A DNA stretch of 64,000 nt from Tissierellia bacterium (GCA_012735215.1 JAAYHX010000016.1:1-64000), one strand, 5' to 3'. Shown: positions 8,507 to 17,840, counted from the stretch's first letter. The notes: generated by a model not told the origin, from the sequence alone. Program-made: numbers and translations.

Positions 8507-10112
8507 ATTTTTCATATACAAATTCTCCATTTACCATAATTCTTTCAACTTGGATTTCCTTTATTTCATTTGGTTCCACAGAGAATATATCTCTATCTAG
8601 TACAATTAGGTCTGCTACATAACCAGCTTTTAACCTACCTTTATAGTTTTCTTTACACTCATTAAATGCACTTCCAATAGTATAAGCATCAATTACATCT
8701 TCCAATTCCATTCTTTCATCGGGAACAAAACCTCCATCAGGACTTCCATTTAACCTCTGCCTAGTTACAGCACAGTAGATGTTGGGGAATGGATTGCAAT
8801 CTTCTACTGGGCTGTCGGTGCCGAAGCTTATAGGAGCTCCTAACTTGTATAGAGTGTTGAAAGCGTAGGAGGTACTTGCCAGTTCACTTCCTACACGATC
8901 CTCTACAATTTGGATATCGTAGTCTAGGAATATAGGCTGATACATTACAGGGATATTTAGTTTAGCAATTCGATTTAACTGATTCATATTAGATATTTGG
9001 CAGTGCACAATACCATGACGCAAGTTATTCCCTCTGTTTTGTCCATTTCTTATTGTATTCTCATAAGCATTGATAACACTTTCAACAGCGCCATCACCAA
9101 TAGCATGAGTCACGACCCTTATTCCATGATCTGTAGCCAAATCAACTATATTTTGCAGTTGTTCATCACTTAATGCTGCCACTCCTTTGGTTCCCGGGGC
9201 ATCTTTATAGTCATTTAACATTAAAGCAGTTCTTGCTCCTAAGGAACCATCCTTGAAAAGCTTTAAAGCCCCCTTTGATAAAAACTTTTCATCGTAGATT
9301 CCACTGATATGTTCCCTTTCAAGGTAGTCTTTGAAGTCTTCTATATTTTGATAGTTAAACTGATGGCTGTACCTCAGTCTAGTCTTCTTGCTTTCATATA
9401 TCCTGTGTATGATTCCATACATACATTGAGACTCTCTATCCATGATGTCGCATGATTGGACAGAGGTTATACCTAAACTTAAAGCATAATCACAGGCTTT
9501 CAAAAATTCCCTTTCTCTTTGCAGATCATCTTTTGCTGGTATAATACTTTGAATAAGGCGGATGGCATTTTCAGTAAAAATTCCATTTGGCTTTCCATCT
9601 TCACCTAGCTCAATAGTTCCTCCATCTACATAGGTGTTTTCATCTACTCTCAATATTTCTAATGCTTTGGTATTTCCTACAGCAACATGTCCACATACCC
9701 TGTCGAATACAATTGGGATTTCAGTTGATATTTTGTCCAGATCAAACCTAGTAAGAAGTCTCCTCTCCCCAGAAGTAAAGTAGTCCTGATTCCATCCACG
9801 TCCATGTAATGCTATTAGCTTATGATTGGCATTTAAGAAATCTCTACCAATTTGAATGATATCATCAATAGACTTAGCTGGGGTCAAATTACATGTATTC
9901 ATTAAAGCTCCAATACCTGATATATGCAAATGGCTGTCGTTAAATCCTGGAAGGACAGTTTTTCCTTCCAGGTCTATGGCAGTATCAACCCTATAGTGTG
10001 CCAATTCTTCATTGGAGCCTACTAGTTTTATAATTCCATCTTCTATTAAAAGAGCTTCTTGAAAATTATTTTTTTCAACATATATTTTTCCGTTTTTTAA
10101 TATAGTTCTCAT
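8505..10112 (-). CDS. Amidohydrolase family 3 metal-dependent hydrolase (YtcJ-like)
   Basis: The 535-aa protein belongs to the amidohydrolase superfamily. It has the usual small beta-sandwich formed by both termini around a metal-binding barrel. Visible motifs are LPGFNDSHLHI (metal His-x-His, about residues 54-64), GDGAV with a nearby THAIGDGA His, HCQ, and the C-terminal GTDSPVEDCNPFPNIYCAV with the catalytic Asp. YtcJ-type proteins hydrolyse amide, carbamate or N-acyl bonds, but most have no known substrate. It lies 12 bases behind the APC permease, so it is in the lysine-riboswitch transcript. That suggests a substrate taken up by or related to this permease. This last point is inference. 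Confidence 0.85.
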   Translation of the reverse strand: MRTILKNGKIYVEKNNFQEALLIEDGIIKLVGSNEELAHYRVDTAIDLEGKTVLPGFNDSHLHISGIGALMNTCNLTPAKSIDDIIQIGRDFLNANHKLIALHGRGWNQDYFTSGERRLLTRFDLDKISTEIPIVFDRVCGHVAVGNTKALEILRVDENTYVDGGTIELGEDGKPNGIFTENAIRLIQSIIPAKDDLQREREFLKACDYALSLGITSVQSCDIMDRESQCMYGIIHRIYESKKTRLRYSHQFNYQNIEDFKDYLEREHISGIYDEKFLSKGALKLFKDGSLGARTALMLNDYKDAPGTKGVAALSDEQLQNIVDLATDHGIRVVTHAIGDGAVESVINAYENTIRNGQNRGNNLRHGIVHCQISNMNQLNRIAKLNIPVMYQPIFLDYDIQIVEDRVGSELASTSYAFNTLYKLGAPISFGTDSPVEDCNPFPNIYCAVTRQRLNGSPDGGFVPDERMELEDVIDAYTIGSAFNECKENYKGRLKAGYVADLIVLDRDIFSVEPNEIKEIQVERIMVNGEFVYEK

Positions 10113-10124
10113 AATATCATCTCC

Positions 10125-11507
10125 TTACACTTCTTCCATATTTACATCCAATTCATTTATATATAAGCCGAGGTTCTTCCTTCTAAAGATGGAGTAAAAG
10201 ATTATTCCTATTGCAGGTATTGCAAGTCCTACAATTGAAGTTTTTGGGTCCCCAATAAAGGTATTGATCATAAGGCCTAAGAATACTAGAGTCGTTAATA
10301 TTACTGTAATAGGATATCCAATTGCCTTATAGGGTCTAGCTAAGCCGGGGAATTTCTTTCTGTACATTAGCACTGCAAATACTCCTAAGGTATTAAATAG
10401 CATTCCTGAGAAGACCACCAAAGAAGCTAGTTGATTTAAGTTTCTCAAAAGAACTAATGCTATTGAGATAATGCACTGAACTATTAAGGCAACATGAGGT
10501 ACCTTATATTTTGGATGTAAATTCCCAAAGCTCTTAAAGAAGTATCCTTCAACACTCATAGCATAGTACATTCTTGGAAATGCTAATATACACCCATTTA
10601 AAGATCCAAACATGGAAACCACCATAGCTGCTATAACTAAAATGTTGCCAGCTCTACCTAACAGTTTTTCTGCGGCATAGCTACCTAGGTAAAATTGATT
10701 ATGTGCTAATAGCTGTTCGATTTCTTCAATAGGTATGACTCTGAATATAGAATAATTGAACAGGGTATATATACCTGTAATTGACACTATGGATATTATA
10801 ATAGCAAGAGGTAGATTTTTTCTTGGATTCTTAATTTCTTCTGCTACTATATTTAGATTACTCCAGCCCTCATAAGCCCATAGGCTTGCAACTACTGCAA
10901 AGGCAACCATGTTTATCATAGATGTAAAATTAGCATTACCACTTCTAGGAGCTAAGCTTAAATCTGGAGATACATCTCCAAAGGTAAGTCCCAGTACCAT
11001 AATTATGCATATGGGAATTATTTTAGCGATCATGGATATGTTTTGAACTCTAGAGCCAAATTTGACACCAAAATAGTTTACAATTGTTAATCCCAAGATT
11101 AAAGCTATAGCTACTATCTTAATAGTCCATTCACCCATAGGAATTACAGCAGTCAATGCACTAGGTAAGGCTATTGCAATTGCAGCAATTGATCCTGGTC
11201 CTCCAATTAACCAGTTGGTAAAACCATTTAAGAATCCCAGTAGGGGAGAATATGCCTTGTTTAAGTAGACAGTTAAACCACCAGCCCTAGGATCTGATGC
11301 CCCTAATTCTGCGTAACATATTCCGCCAAGCAGTGAAATAACTCCGCCTAAGATCCAACTCAATAGGGATAAGCCTATGCTCATGCCTGTTCTCATCATT
11401 ACATAGGAACCAATATAGAAGATTCCTGAACCGATCACTATCCCACCTAATATACTAACTCCACCAAATAAGCTTATTTCCTTCTTGAAACCTGTATTTT
11501 CACTCAT
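10125..11507 (-). CDS. APC-superfamily amino-acid permease under lysine riboswitch control
   Basis: The 460-aa protein has about 12 membrane helices. Start ATG 11507 is preceded by AGGAGGT; an in-frame ATG seven codons earlier (11528) overlaps this ribosome site and was rejected. The first helix contains GGVSILGGIVIGSGIFYIG, the GSGIF-type unwound substrate-binding motif of the LAT/APC family. Later segments (SLWAYEGWSNLNIVAEEIKNP) match amino acid exchangers. A lysine riboswitch and its terminator occupy the leader, so lysine or a close analogue is the likely substrate or regulatory signal. The Bacillus YvsH lysine permease is a known parallel. The amidohydrolase gene follows in the same operon. 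Confidence 0.88.
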   Translation of the reverse strand: MSENTGFKKEISLFGGVSILGGIVIGSGIFYIGSYVMMRTGMSIGLSLLSWILGGVISLLGGICYAELGASDPRAGGLTVYLNKAYSPLLGFLNGFTNWLIGGPGSIAAIAIALPSALTAVIPMGEWTIKIVAIALILGLTIVNYFGVKFGSRVQNISMIAKIIPICIIMVLGLTFGDVSPDLSLAPRSGNANFTSMINMVAFAVVASLWAYEGWSNLNIVAEEIKNPRKNLPLAIIISIVSITGIYTLFNYSIFRVIPIEEIEQLLAHNQFYLGSYAAEKLLGRAGNILVIAAMVVSMFGSLNGCILAFPRMYYAMSVEGYFFKSFGNLHPKYKVPHVALIVQCIISIALVLLRNLNQLASLVVFSGMLFNTLGVFAVLMYRKKFPGLARPYKAIGYPITVILTTLVFLGLMINTFIGDPKTSIVGLAIPAIGIIFYSIFRRKNLGLYINELDVNMEEV

Positions 11508-11586
11508 GTCTTTACCTCCTATACTCACTATTAAAGTTTAATTGTTAAAGGCTATTTTCTAAGTAATTTGTGCGATATAATTATTA

Positions 11587-11621
11587 AAATAAAAAGCACC
11601 TGACAGGTAATGTCAGGTGCA
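11587..11621 (-). terminator. Terminator of the lysine riboswitch
   Basis: On the minus strand GCACCTGACA (11621-11612) and TGTCAGGTGC (11606-11597) form a perfect 10-bp stem followed by TTTTTATTTT. It sits between the lysine aptamer and the permease start, so it is the expression platform. Confidence 0.9.
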
Positions 11622-11670
11622 TACTTCCATTGTATTGCAAGACACCCCTATCCTCCTTTCATGCCCTAGT

Positions 11671-11848
11671 GTGAGATAGCGCAACATCAAGGCATGGGGC
11701 AACGCCTTGATGACAGTCCTACACCTATTCGATGTAGGCCCAGCATCAGACTTTGGTATCTGATACTTCGGCGGCAACTCCTTTCACTATACTTCATTGG
11801 CTTCCGGCCTTCATACAGCTACTCTTAGTAACCGCGCCTCTACCTCAC
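11671..11848 (-). promoter_or_regulatory. Lysine riboswitch (L box) aptamer
   Basis: Read on the minus strand, a closing P1 helix pairs GTGAGGTAG (11848-11840) with CTATCTCAC (11679-11671) around about 160 nt. Inside lie the characteristic L-box blocks: GTAGAGGCGCGG, ACTAAGAGTA, GAAAGGAGTTGCCGCCGAAG, a long TATCAGATACC/TCTGATG arm, GCTGGGCC and GGACTGTCATCAAGGC. These match the order of the Bacillus lysC leader. The downstream terminator hairpin indicates transcriptional control of the permease-amidohydrolase operon. In most characterised cases lysine binding turns expression off. The exact alternative pairing was not modelled. Confidence 0.93.
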
Positions 11849-11888
11849 CCTTCAAAAGAGGATGAGGATTTTTTATTAAATTTTTAAT

Positions 11889-11917
11889 ATCATAGCATCA
11901 GACCTAAATCTTGTCAA
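11889..11917 (-). promoter_or_regulatory. SigA-type promoter of the lysine-riboswitch operon
   Basis: On the minus strand TTGACA (11917-11912), a 17-bp spacer and TATGAT (11894-11889) lie about 40 bp before the aptamer. Confidence 0.85.
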
Positions 11918-12014
11918 CTATATTTTTTACAATTTTCTAAATTGATTTAGCTGTAAAAGCAATTAGACTCTTCTTAATATCAAGAGGATAAAGCATTTAA
12001 AACATTATGCCTTC

Positions 12015-12043
12015 TTGACTTTTTAGCGGATATAAAATATAAT
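12015..12043 (+). promoter_or_regulatory. SigA-type promoter for the 12.1-12.9 kb gene pair
   Basis: TTGACT (12015-12020), a 17-bp spacer and TATAAT (12038-12043). It is divergent from the lysine-riboswitch promoter. Confidence 0.8.
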
Positions 12044-12053
12044 TATTAACAAA

Positions 12054-12085
12054 TTAGTAATTTAGTAAATTAGTAAATCAGTAAA
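12054..12085 (+). repeat. Four tandem copies of an 8-bp unit in a 5' leader
   Basis: TTAGTAAT, TTAGTAAA, TTAGTAAA and TCAGTAAA follow each other without gaps between the promoter and the ribosome site of the next gene. Copy number could vary by slippage, or the array could bind a protein. Function unknown. Confidence 0.8.
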
Positions 12086-12105
12086 TATAAATAGGGAGGA
12101 TTACT

Positions 12106-12588
12106 ATGAAGATACCTACAAATTTAAAACACAAACCAGTCATTGTATCTGAAAACTATGAAAACATAGACGGTAGATATGCCTATAATTCAGATGCCAA
12201 AGGACTTTCTTTAGGTCTGGCCCAGTGGAATGATAGGGGTAAGGTGGAGATTTCTGCCAAGGTTTGGAGGCATTCTGGTGAAAAATGGTCTAGACAATCG
12301 GAAGAGCTGCCTCTTCATAGGGTTTTAGATCTAGCAATTCTTGTCTGCAGGGCTAAGCAGTATTTCCAGGAAAATGCTTATAGATATAGTAAATTATATG
12401 ATGAAGAGAATTCGCTCATAGATAGGGTAGGCTTACAAGGTGATGCAATGACTGTATCTGTATGTACAGAGAATGATAAGATAGATGAAGATATAAGGCT
12501 GTTTCAGAAGGCTTTAAGTGAAGATGATGAGCTAATCAGCGAACGCCTAAGAGTTTTATCAAGAATACTCAAGGAAATGGGGTACTAG
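12106..12588 (+). CDS. Conserved hypothetical protein, probably DUF6530-like
   Basis: The 160-aa soluble protein starts at ATG 12106 after GGGAGGA. It opens with a basic KIPTNLKHKPVIVSENYENIDGRYAYNSDAKGL region, followed by a beta segment (LSLGLAQWNDRGKVEISAKVWRHSGEKWSRQSEELPLHRVLDLA) and a helical C-terminal half. The pattern resembles the uncharacterised family called DUF6530 in anaerobic Firmicutes; the assignment is from memory and moderate. No catalytic motif stands out. It is followed after three bases by a GIY-YIG-like gene, and both share the promoter with the 8-bp repeat leader. Confidence 0.65.
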   Translation: MKIPTNLKHKPVIVSENYENIDGRYAYNSDAKGLSLGLAQWNDRGKVEISAKVWRHSGEKWSRQSEELPLHRVLDLAILVCRAKQYFQENAYRYSKLYDEENSLIDRVGLQGDAMTVSVCTENDKIDEDIRLFQKALSEDDELISERLRVLSRILKEMGY

Positions 12589-12591
12589 AAT

Positions 12592-12942
12592 ATGGACAGA
12601 AAAAGAGAACTCAAGGATATGTACAGGATGATGAAGCCTGAAATGGGGATATTTATCATCAAAAATAATTCTGACAATAAATGCTATATAGAGGCAAGTC
12701 ACAATCTTAGAGGGGCAATGAATAGCATAAAGTTTAAACTAAACTTTGGCAATCATCCTAATAAGGAATTACAAAAAGCATGGACTGAATATGGAGAAGA
12801 TTGTTTTACAATAGAAGTATTGGAGAAGTTAGAATATGACAAAGACGAATCTAAAACTGACTATAGTGAGGAACTGGAAATACTAAAAATAGAGTGGGAA
12901 GAAAATCTATCAAAGCAGGGTTTGGAGTTCTATGTGAAATAG
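12592..12942 (+). CDS. GIY-YIG-domain-like small protein
   Basis: The 116-aa protein begins three bases after the previous stop with only a weak ribosome site, suggesting translational coupling. Residues 18-90 follow the GIY-YIG fold: GIFIIKN replaces GIY, KCYIEAS replaces YIG, then an Asn-rich helix region, and HPNKELQKAWTEYGEDCFTIEVLEKL carries the usual nucleolytic-core ending. The short stand-alone form is common in Firmicutes with no known target. The second motif is degenerate (YIE instead of YIG), so nuclease activity is uncertain. Confidence 0.7.
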   Translation: MDRKRELKDMYRMMKPEMGIFIIKNNSDNKCYIEASHNLRGAMNSIKFKLNFGNHPNKELQKAWTEYGEDCFTIEVLEKLEYDKDESKTDYSEELEILKIEWEENLSKQGLEFYVK

Positions 12943-12962
12943 TCTATACAGATAAAATAGTA

Positions 12963-13017
12963 CTACCCCTATCCAAGGGTCTACTCAAGATAGCAACTTA
13001 GATAGGGGTAGAATTGT
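12963..13017 (+). terminator. Long-loop hairpin, probable terminator
   Basis: CTACCCCTATC (12963-12973) pairs perfectly with GATAGGGGTAG (13001-13011), with a 27-nt loop and a following AATTGTTAT. The T-run is weak. Confidence 0.6.
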
Positions 13018-13151
13018 TATCTTAACCAGTTAATCTTGTTTATGACACTTGGGTTTACAATAAAATTTGGGAATTAATTATTGACAATTATCTTGATACA
13101 TTGTGCTTAATTTATTATGAAGCCTAGTTGTGAAATATATAAGAAAGTAAC

Positions 13152-13182
13152 AAAACCCCCCGCATAGCAGGTGGTTTTTATT
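13152..13182 (+). terminator. Orphan hairpin terminator in the gap before tnaA
   Basis: AAAACCCCCCGC and GCAGGTGGTTTT pair with two mismatches around ATA, then TTATTACTTTTT. No ORF ends nearby. The 404-base gap 12943-13346 otherwise shows a TTGACA at 13081 with no good -10 at 17 bp, and AT-rich sequence before the next gene. Confidence 0.55.
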
Positions 13183-13346
13183 ACTTTTTACGAATGTTTG
13201 ATTAATAAAGGCATATGTATAATGTAATATAACATTGAGGTGTTTTTGAAATAATAAAAATCTTTAAAAAAATCAAAAAATGGAAGGAAAAGGGAAGAAA
13301 ATATAGAACTATATTAATATCTATTATTAAAAAGGGGGATAAATCT

Positions 13347-14729
13347 ATGAAGCATAAGTATTATGCTGAGCCTTTTAAAATCAAAATGGTAGAACCGATA
13401 AAAATTCTGACTCCAGAAGAAAGACTCAAAAGAATAGAGGAAGCCCACTATAATCTATTTTATTTAGACTCCCAGGATGTCTATATTGACCTATTAAGTG
13501 ACAGTGGAACAGGTGCCATGAGTACAGAACAATGGGCTGGAATGATGACAGGGGATGAAGCTTATTCTGGATCCAAAGGTTATAAAAGGCTGGTTGAGGT
13601 GGCCCAAAGCATATTTGGATACCAATATATCCAACCTGTCCATCAGGGAAGGGCTGCAGAAAAGGTAGTTATGCCAATTTTTTTGGGACCAGGCAAATAT
13701 GCTATTGCCAATATGCACTTTGACACTACTAGGGCCCATGTAGAAATTGCTGGAGCAAGGGCTATAGACTGTGTAGTACCTGAAGCCTTGGACACCGAGA
13801 CCTATAGTCCTTTTAAGGGAAACATGGATACTAAAAAATTGGTGGAATTAATAGAAGAATTAGGTGCAGAAAACATAGGACTTATTATAATGACTGTTAC
13901 AAACAATAGTGCAGGGGGACAGCCTGTATCTATGGAAAACATCAGGGAAACCTCAGAAATAGCCAAAAGATATAAGATACCATTATTAATAGATGCTGCT
14001 AGATATGCAGAAAACGCTTATTTCATAAAGACTAGAGAAAAGGGATATGAGGACAAATCAATCAGGGAAATAGTGCTTGAGATGTTTAGCTATGCTCAAA
14101 TATTTACTATGAGTTCCAAAAAGGATGCAATAGTAAATATGGGAGGACTAGTAGGAATCAAGGATGATGAAGCTCTATATGAAAAAGTAAAGGCCAACAC
14201 CATACCTTTTGAAGGATTCATATCCTACGGTGGATTGGCTGGAAGGGATTTAGAGGCCTTAGCCATAGGCTTAGAAGAGGGGATAGACATTAATTACTTA
14301 AGATATAGGATAGGTCAAATGGAGTATCTTGCCTCTAGGTTAGATGAAGCTAATATTCCTTATCAATATCCTGTAGGCGGCCATGCGGTATTCATAGATG
14401 CTAAAAAGCTACTTCCTCATATACCCTACTATCAGTTTCCAGGTCAAGCTTTGGCAGTAGAACTATATAAGGAGGCAGGCATAAGAACTTGTGATATAGG
14501 CTCCTTTATGATGGGTAATGATCCAGACACTGGAGAACAGATAGAATCACAATTTGAGTTCACCAGACTGGCTATACCAAGAAGGGTATATACTCAGTCT
14601 CATCTAGATGTAATTGCTGATGCCCTAATAGCTATCAGAGACAGAGCAGACTCCATTAATGGTTATGAGATTACTTGGGAACCTGAGATATTAAGACACT
14701 TTACAGCTAAATTAAAGCCTGTAGAATAA
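13347..14729 (+). CDS. tnaA: Tryptophanase (L-tryptophan indole-lyase)
   Basis: The 460-aa PLP enzyme splits tryptophan into indole, pyruvate and ammonia. It belongs to the tryptophanase/tyrosine phenol-lyase family: [22 protein letters not shown] (phosphate-binding region), [26 protein letters not shown] (Asp216) and [14 protein letters not shown] with the Schiff-base Lys at about 259. Substrate-determining positions favour tryptophan. The segment [20 protein letters not shown] has Ile where tyrosine phenol-lyase has its specific Arg, and the C-terminus ends [10 protein letters not shown] like E. coli TnaA. No TnaC-type leader peptide with the usual signature was found, and no permease is adjacent. 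Confidence 0.9.
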   Translation: MKHKYYAEPFKIKMVEPIKILTPEERLKRIEEAHYNLFYLDSQDVYIDLLSDSGTGAMSTEQWAGMMTGDEAYSGSKGYKRLVEVAQSIFGYQYIQPVHQGRAAEKVVMPIFLGPGKYAIANMHFDTTRAHVEIAGARAIDCVVPEALDTETYSPFKGNMDTKKLVELIEELGAENIGLIIMTVTNNSAGGQPVSMENIRETSEIAKRYKIPLLIDAARYAENAYFIKTREKGYEDKSIREIVLEMFSYAQIFTMSSKKDAIVNMGGLVGIKDDEALYEKVKANTIPFEGFISYGGLAGRDLEALAIGLEEGIDINYLRYRIGQMEYLASRLDEANIPYQYPVGGHAVFIDAKKLLPHIPYYQFPGQALAVELYKEAGIRTCDIGSFMMGNDPDTGEQIESQFEFTRLAIPRRVYTQSHLDVIADALIAIRDRADSINGYEITWEPEILRHFTAKLKPVE

Positions 14730-14741
14730 ATGATAACATTA

Positions 14742-14783
14742 AAAGGGATTAGGCTTGTATTACAAAGCCTAATCCCTTTCTTA
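14742..14783. terminator. Bidirectional terminator between tnaA and mnmA
   Basis: A 15-bp perfect stem (AAAGGGATTAGGCTT, 14742-14756, with its complement at 14765-14779). A-rich and T-rich flanks suit both convergent genes. Confidence 0.9.
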
Positions 14784-15896
14784 ATATGTTTCATTTAAAT
14801 ATGCATACTTCTTATCCAAGGGTTCAATGGACTTTATTATAGCTCCTCCTAAACAGACTTCATCTTTATAGAGCACTGCTACTTGGCCTGGGGTTACAGC
14901 CTTTACAGGCTGTTCATATTTAATGTAGATGTTTCCATCTTCTAGCATATGAACTTCCACAGGTATATCTGCCTGCCTATATCTAAATTTAGCAGTACAT
15001 TTCATTGGCATTTCAGGTGCCTTACCCAATATCCAGCTTGGAGATTCGCCGATTAAAGAGATAGAATATAGTGCAGGATGGTTTCGTCCTTGGGCTACAT
15101 AGAGTATATTTTTCTTTAGGTTCTTTCCTGCTACGAACCAAGGTTCTCCTGTTCCTATACCACCTATTCCAATTCCCTTCCTTTGTCCTAAAGTGTAGTG
15201 AATAAGTCCACTATGTCGGCCTAACTTGTTTCCATCCACATCAAGTATATCTCCTTCTTTAGCTAAAAGGTATTTGTCTATAAATGCATTAAAATCCCTT
15301 TCGCCTATGAAGCATATTCCTGTAGAATCCTTCTTTTTTGCAGTATACAAGTTGTTCCTTTCAGCAATTTCTCTAACTTCTCTTTTTTCTAGGTGACCGA
15401 TAGGAAATATTGTTTTAGACAAGGCTTCTTGTCCTATTCTCGAAAGAAAATAACTTTGATCTTTGTTTTTATCCTTTCCCTTTAATAAATAATAGCAACC
15501 ATCTCTTTCTTTTACTTGAGCATAGTGTCCCATGGCTATATAGTCAGCATCAAGCTTAAAGGCATAGTGCAGAAAGGCATTGAACTTTATTTCCTGATTG
15601 CACATTACATCAGGATTTGGAGTTCTACCTTTTTTATATTCATCTAAAAAGTAGCTAAATACTTTGTCCCAGTATTCTCTTTCAAAATTTACAGTATAGA
15701 ATGGAATTCCCAGCTGATTTGCTACTCTTCTAGCATCCTCTGCATCCTCAGTAGCAGTACATACTCCAAATTCATCCTTTTCATCCCAGTTTTTCATGAA
15801 TATTGCTATTACATCATATCCTGCTTCCTTAAGGAGCAAGGCAGATACAGATGAGTCCACTCCCCCGCTCATTCCTAAAATTACTCTTTTGCTCAT
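14781..15896 (-). CDS. mnmA: tRNA-specific 2-thiouridylase MnmA
   Basis: The 371-aa enzyme installs 2-thiouridine at the wobble position 34 of Lys, Glu and Gln tRNAs. It has the PP-loop ATPase signature near the N-terminus ([16 protein letters not shown]), the catalytic cysteines in VMCNQEIKF and [10 protein letters not shown], and the central barrel motif [14 protein letters not shown]. Length is standard. It pairs functionally with mnmH at 25.2 kb, which can exchange the same sulfur for selenium. The gene is monocistronic here. Confidence 0.95.
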   Translation of the reverse strand: MSKRVILGMSGGVDSSVSALLLKEAGYDVIAIFMKNWDEKDEFGVCTATEDAEDARRVANQLGIPFYTVNFEREYWDKVFSYFLDEYKKGRTPNPDVMCNQEIKFNAFLHYAFKLDADYIAMGHYAQVKERDGCYYLLKGKDKNKDQSYFLSRIGQEALSKTIFPIGHLEKREVREIAERNNLYTAKKKDSTGICFIGERDFNAFIDKYLLAKEGDILDVDGNKLGRHSGLIHYTLGQRKGIGIGGIGTGEPWFVAGKNLKKNILYVAQGRNHPALYSISLIGESPSWILGKAPEMPMKCTAKFRYRQADIPVEVHMLEDGNIYIKYEQPVKAVTPGQVAVLYKDEVCLGGAIIKSIEPLDKKYAYLNETY

Positions 15897-16033
15897 AAAA
15901 TCATCCTTTATTTAAAATCTTGCTTTATATATAAAATATATTATACTATAGTATTCTCTTTTTTTACAGGGGTTATTACGGGCAAAATTACCTTTAAAAG
16001 AAGGACTTTTTATAATATAATAGAATATATTTT

Positions 16034-16077
16034 AAGGTTACAGAACCAACGTCAGAATGTTGTTCTGTGCCTTTTTA
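16034..16077 (+). terminator. Hairpin with T-run upstream of the AEC permease gene
   Basis: AAGG-ACAGAAC-AAC pairs with GTT-GTTCTGT-CCTT with small bulges, followed by TTTTTATTT. It may be a leader attenuator, as TATAAT-like DNA (around 16012) lies just upstream. No known riboswitch was recognised. Confidence 0.55.
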
Positions 16078-16140
16078 TTTGAAAGTAGATTATATTTGCA
16101 TTGATAGATTTAATTCAAATATGTAGTCGGAGGTGTTCTA

Positions 16141-17064
16141 GTGGAGGTTTTTACAGTATTTAAGAGCATTGCTTCCCTATTTTTGATCATGATAGTAGGG
16201 GTGGTTGGGAGAAAGAGAAACATAATAACAGCTGAAATTAATAGAGGAATGATTGATATTCTCTTACAGATATTGCTTCCTTTCATGATTCTTTCCTCCT
16301 TTTCTTTTTCCTATGATGACAGGATAAAGGCAAATGTAGTAAAATCTTTTTATTTAAGTATAATTGTATATTTGCTTCTTATAGTGATTTCACTTATACT
16401 TACTAAACCAGTAAAGGGTGAAAAAAGAACTATACTTCATTTTGCCAATGTGTTTACTAATACTGGCTATCTTGGATTTCCAGTGTTGAATGTAATATAT
16501 GGACCAGAAGGAGTCATATATGGTTCCATATTTAACATGTTCTTCGCCTTATTTTTATGGACTTATGGGATAATAATATTTAAAGGGAAGATGACAAAAG
16601 AGGAATTGAGAAGGGAATTATTCAAAGTTATGATAAGCCCATCAGTAGTAGCAGTATATATTGGAATAGTTATGATGATCTTTAATTTAAGTTTTCCAGA
16701 AGTAGTTGCTGATAGCATTAACACAGTAGGGAGTATGAATGGTCCTATGTCTATGATAATAGTGGGAGCCATATTTGCTAATATAAACATTAAAAACCAT
16801 CTTAAAGACTGGACCTTATACTATGGAATACTGATGAAAATGGTATTAATCCCTGGCATACTATGCTTGTTTACTTATTTTACAGGAGATAGGTCAATTG
16901 TTACTAATTCAATAATAATACTAGCTTCAATGCCAGCTGCAGCTATGACTCCAATACTTGCAGAGAATTTTGACCTACAGAAGGATTATGCCGCTGTGAT
17001 AATGGTGGTAACTACCCTGCTTTCATTGATTACAATACCAATCTTGTTAAGAATACTAATGTAA
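16141..17064 (+). CDS. AEC-family (auxin efflux carrier/malate permease) transporter
   Basis: The 307-aa membrane protein has two five-helix repeats typical of the AEC family. It starts at GTG 16141 behind GGAGGTG. Conserved elements are the N-terminal FLIMIVGVVGRKRNII, the first-repeat LPFMILSSF, and the FTNTGYLGFPVLNVIYGPEGV segment with Asn and Gly residues in the unwound helix. The second-repeat LASMPAAAMTPILAENF holds the crossing motif. Family members move malate, other organic acids or hydrophobic amino acid derivatives. Substrate unknown. A T-tailed hairpin lies between the possible promoter and the gene. Confidence 0.87.
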   Translation: MEVFTVFKSIASLFLIMIVGVVGRKRNIITAEINRGMIDILLQILLPFMILSSFSFSYDDRIKANVVKSFYLSIIVYLLLIVISLILTKPVKGEKRTILHFANVFTNTGYLGFPVLNVIYGPEGVIYGSIFNMFFALFLWTYGIIIFKGKMTKEELRRELFKVMISPSVVAVYIGIVMMIFNLSFPEVVADSINTVGSMNGPMSMIIVGAIFANINIKNHLKDWTLYYGILMKMVLIPGILCLFTYFTGDRSIVTNSIIILASMPAAAMTPILAENFDLQKDYAAVIMVVTTLLSLITIPILLRILM

Positions 17065-17161
17065 CTACAAGGGGCGTACTTGTCAATTCAAATGTTTTTA
17101 AATATAATAGTATTGTGTTTTTTATACATAGGATAAATATTAATTAGAAAGGGTAATGCAA

Positions 17162-17548
17162 ATGGATTGCAGTGCAATTTTAAAATTAGGTGAAACAGTT
17201 TCAAAAGAGTATATAGTAGAGGAAACTGATTCAGCTAATCATTTGGGCAATGAAGGTATAACTGTGTTATCTACACCTGCTATGATTAAGTATATGGAAC
17301 TGACAGCTGCAGGTATTGTTTTTGAACGAGTATCAAAAAAATATAGACCTGTAGGGACTAGAATCAATATAAAACACATAAACCCTGCCCCTGTAGGTGA
17401 AAAGATAACTGTAGAGGCTGTTGTAAACAGAATAGATGGTCCAAAGGTGACCTTTGATGTGAAAGTTTTAAATAAGGAGTCCTCTGTAGGATATGGAGAA
17501 TGTACTTTTCATGTAGTTGGTTTGGACAAGTTTAGGAGTAGATTTTAG
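17162..17548 (+). CDS. Hotdog-fold thioesterase, FlK-like
   Basis: The 128-aa protein starts most likely at ATG 17162, eight bases after AGAAAGGG; ATG 17156 is too close to the ribosome site. The sequence fits the fluoroacetyl-CoA-thioesterase-like hotdog family: STPAMIKYMELTA near residues 37-49 with the catalytic-site Glu, PVGTRINIKHINPAPVGEKITVEA strands, and the closing GYGECTFHVVGLDKF. In most anaerobes these remove small or toxic acyl groups from CoA. The specific acyl-CoA is unknown. A hairpin terminator follows. Confidence 0.8.
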   Translation: MDCSAILKLGETVSKEYIVEETDSANHLGNEGITVLSTPAMIKYMELTAAGIVFERVSKKYRPVGTRINIKHINPAPVGEKITVEAVVNRIDGPKVTFDVKVLNKESSVGYGECTFHVVGLDKFRSRF

Positions 17549-17622
17549 GCTAAATCTTTAACAAAACTTGCTTTGCTTTTAATGAGTAAATGGAGCGAAT
17601 ATATGATTTAGCTATAACTAGC

Positions 17623-17675
17623 ACTCTTTTCTGGTGAAAGTCCCAATGAGATGAAAATCAGAAAAGAGTATTTTT
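17623..17675 (+). terminator. Hairpin terminator
   Basis: ACTCTTTTCTG (17623-17633) and CAGAAAAGAGT (17659-17669) form an 11-bp perfect stem with a 25-nt loop, followed by ATTTTTAT. The rest of the gap 17549-17840 is AT-rich without a recognised feature. Confidence 0.75.
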
Positions 17676-17840
17676 ATGCTGCCATTTTAAGAATTACTTA
17701 AGATTTATATATAAAATTAATTAAGAATTATAATGTATTCTAAATTTAGGGTAAAAAAAGTTTAATCATAGGTTAATTGCTTTTTAATTCACTTTTAATC
17801 TTTAGCAGTAATAATATATTTACAACAAAGGGGGGATTAT

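Noticed and set aside
13081-13112. TTGACA with TTAATT as a promoter for a small RNA
   Set aside because: The spacer would be 20 bp and the -10 is poor.
13347-14729. Tyrosine phenol-lyase instead of tryptophanase
   Set aside because: The specific Arg of that enzyme is Ile here and the C-terminal RHFTAKLK matches tryptophanase.
16034-16077. Riboswitch upstream of the AEC permease
   Set aside because: Only one hairpin with T-run is present; no known aptamer motif matches.
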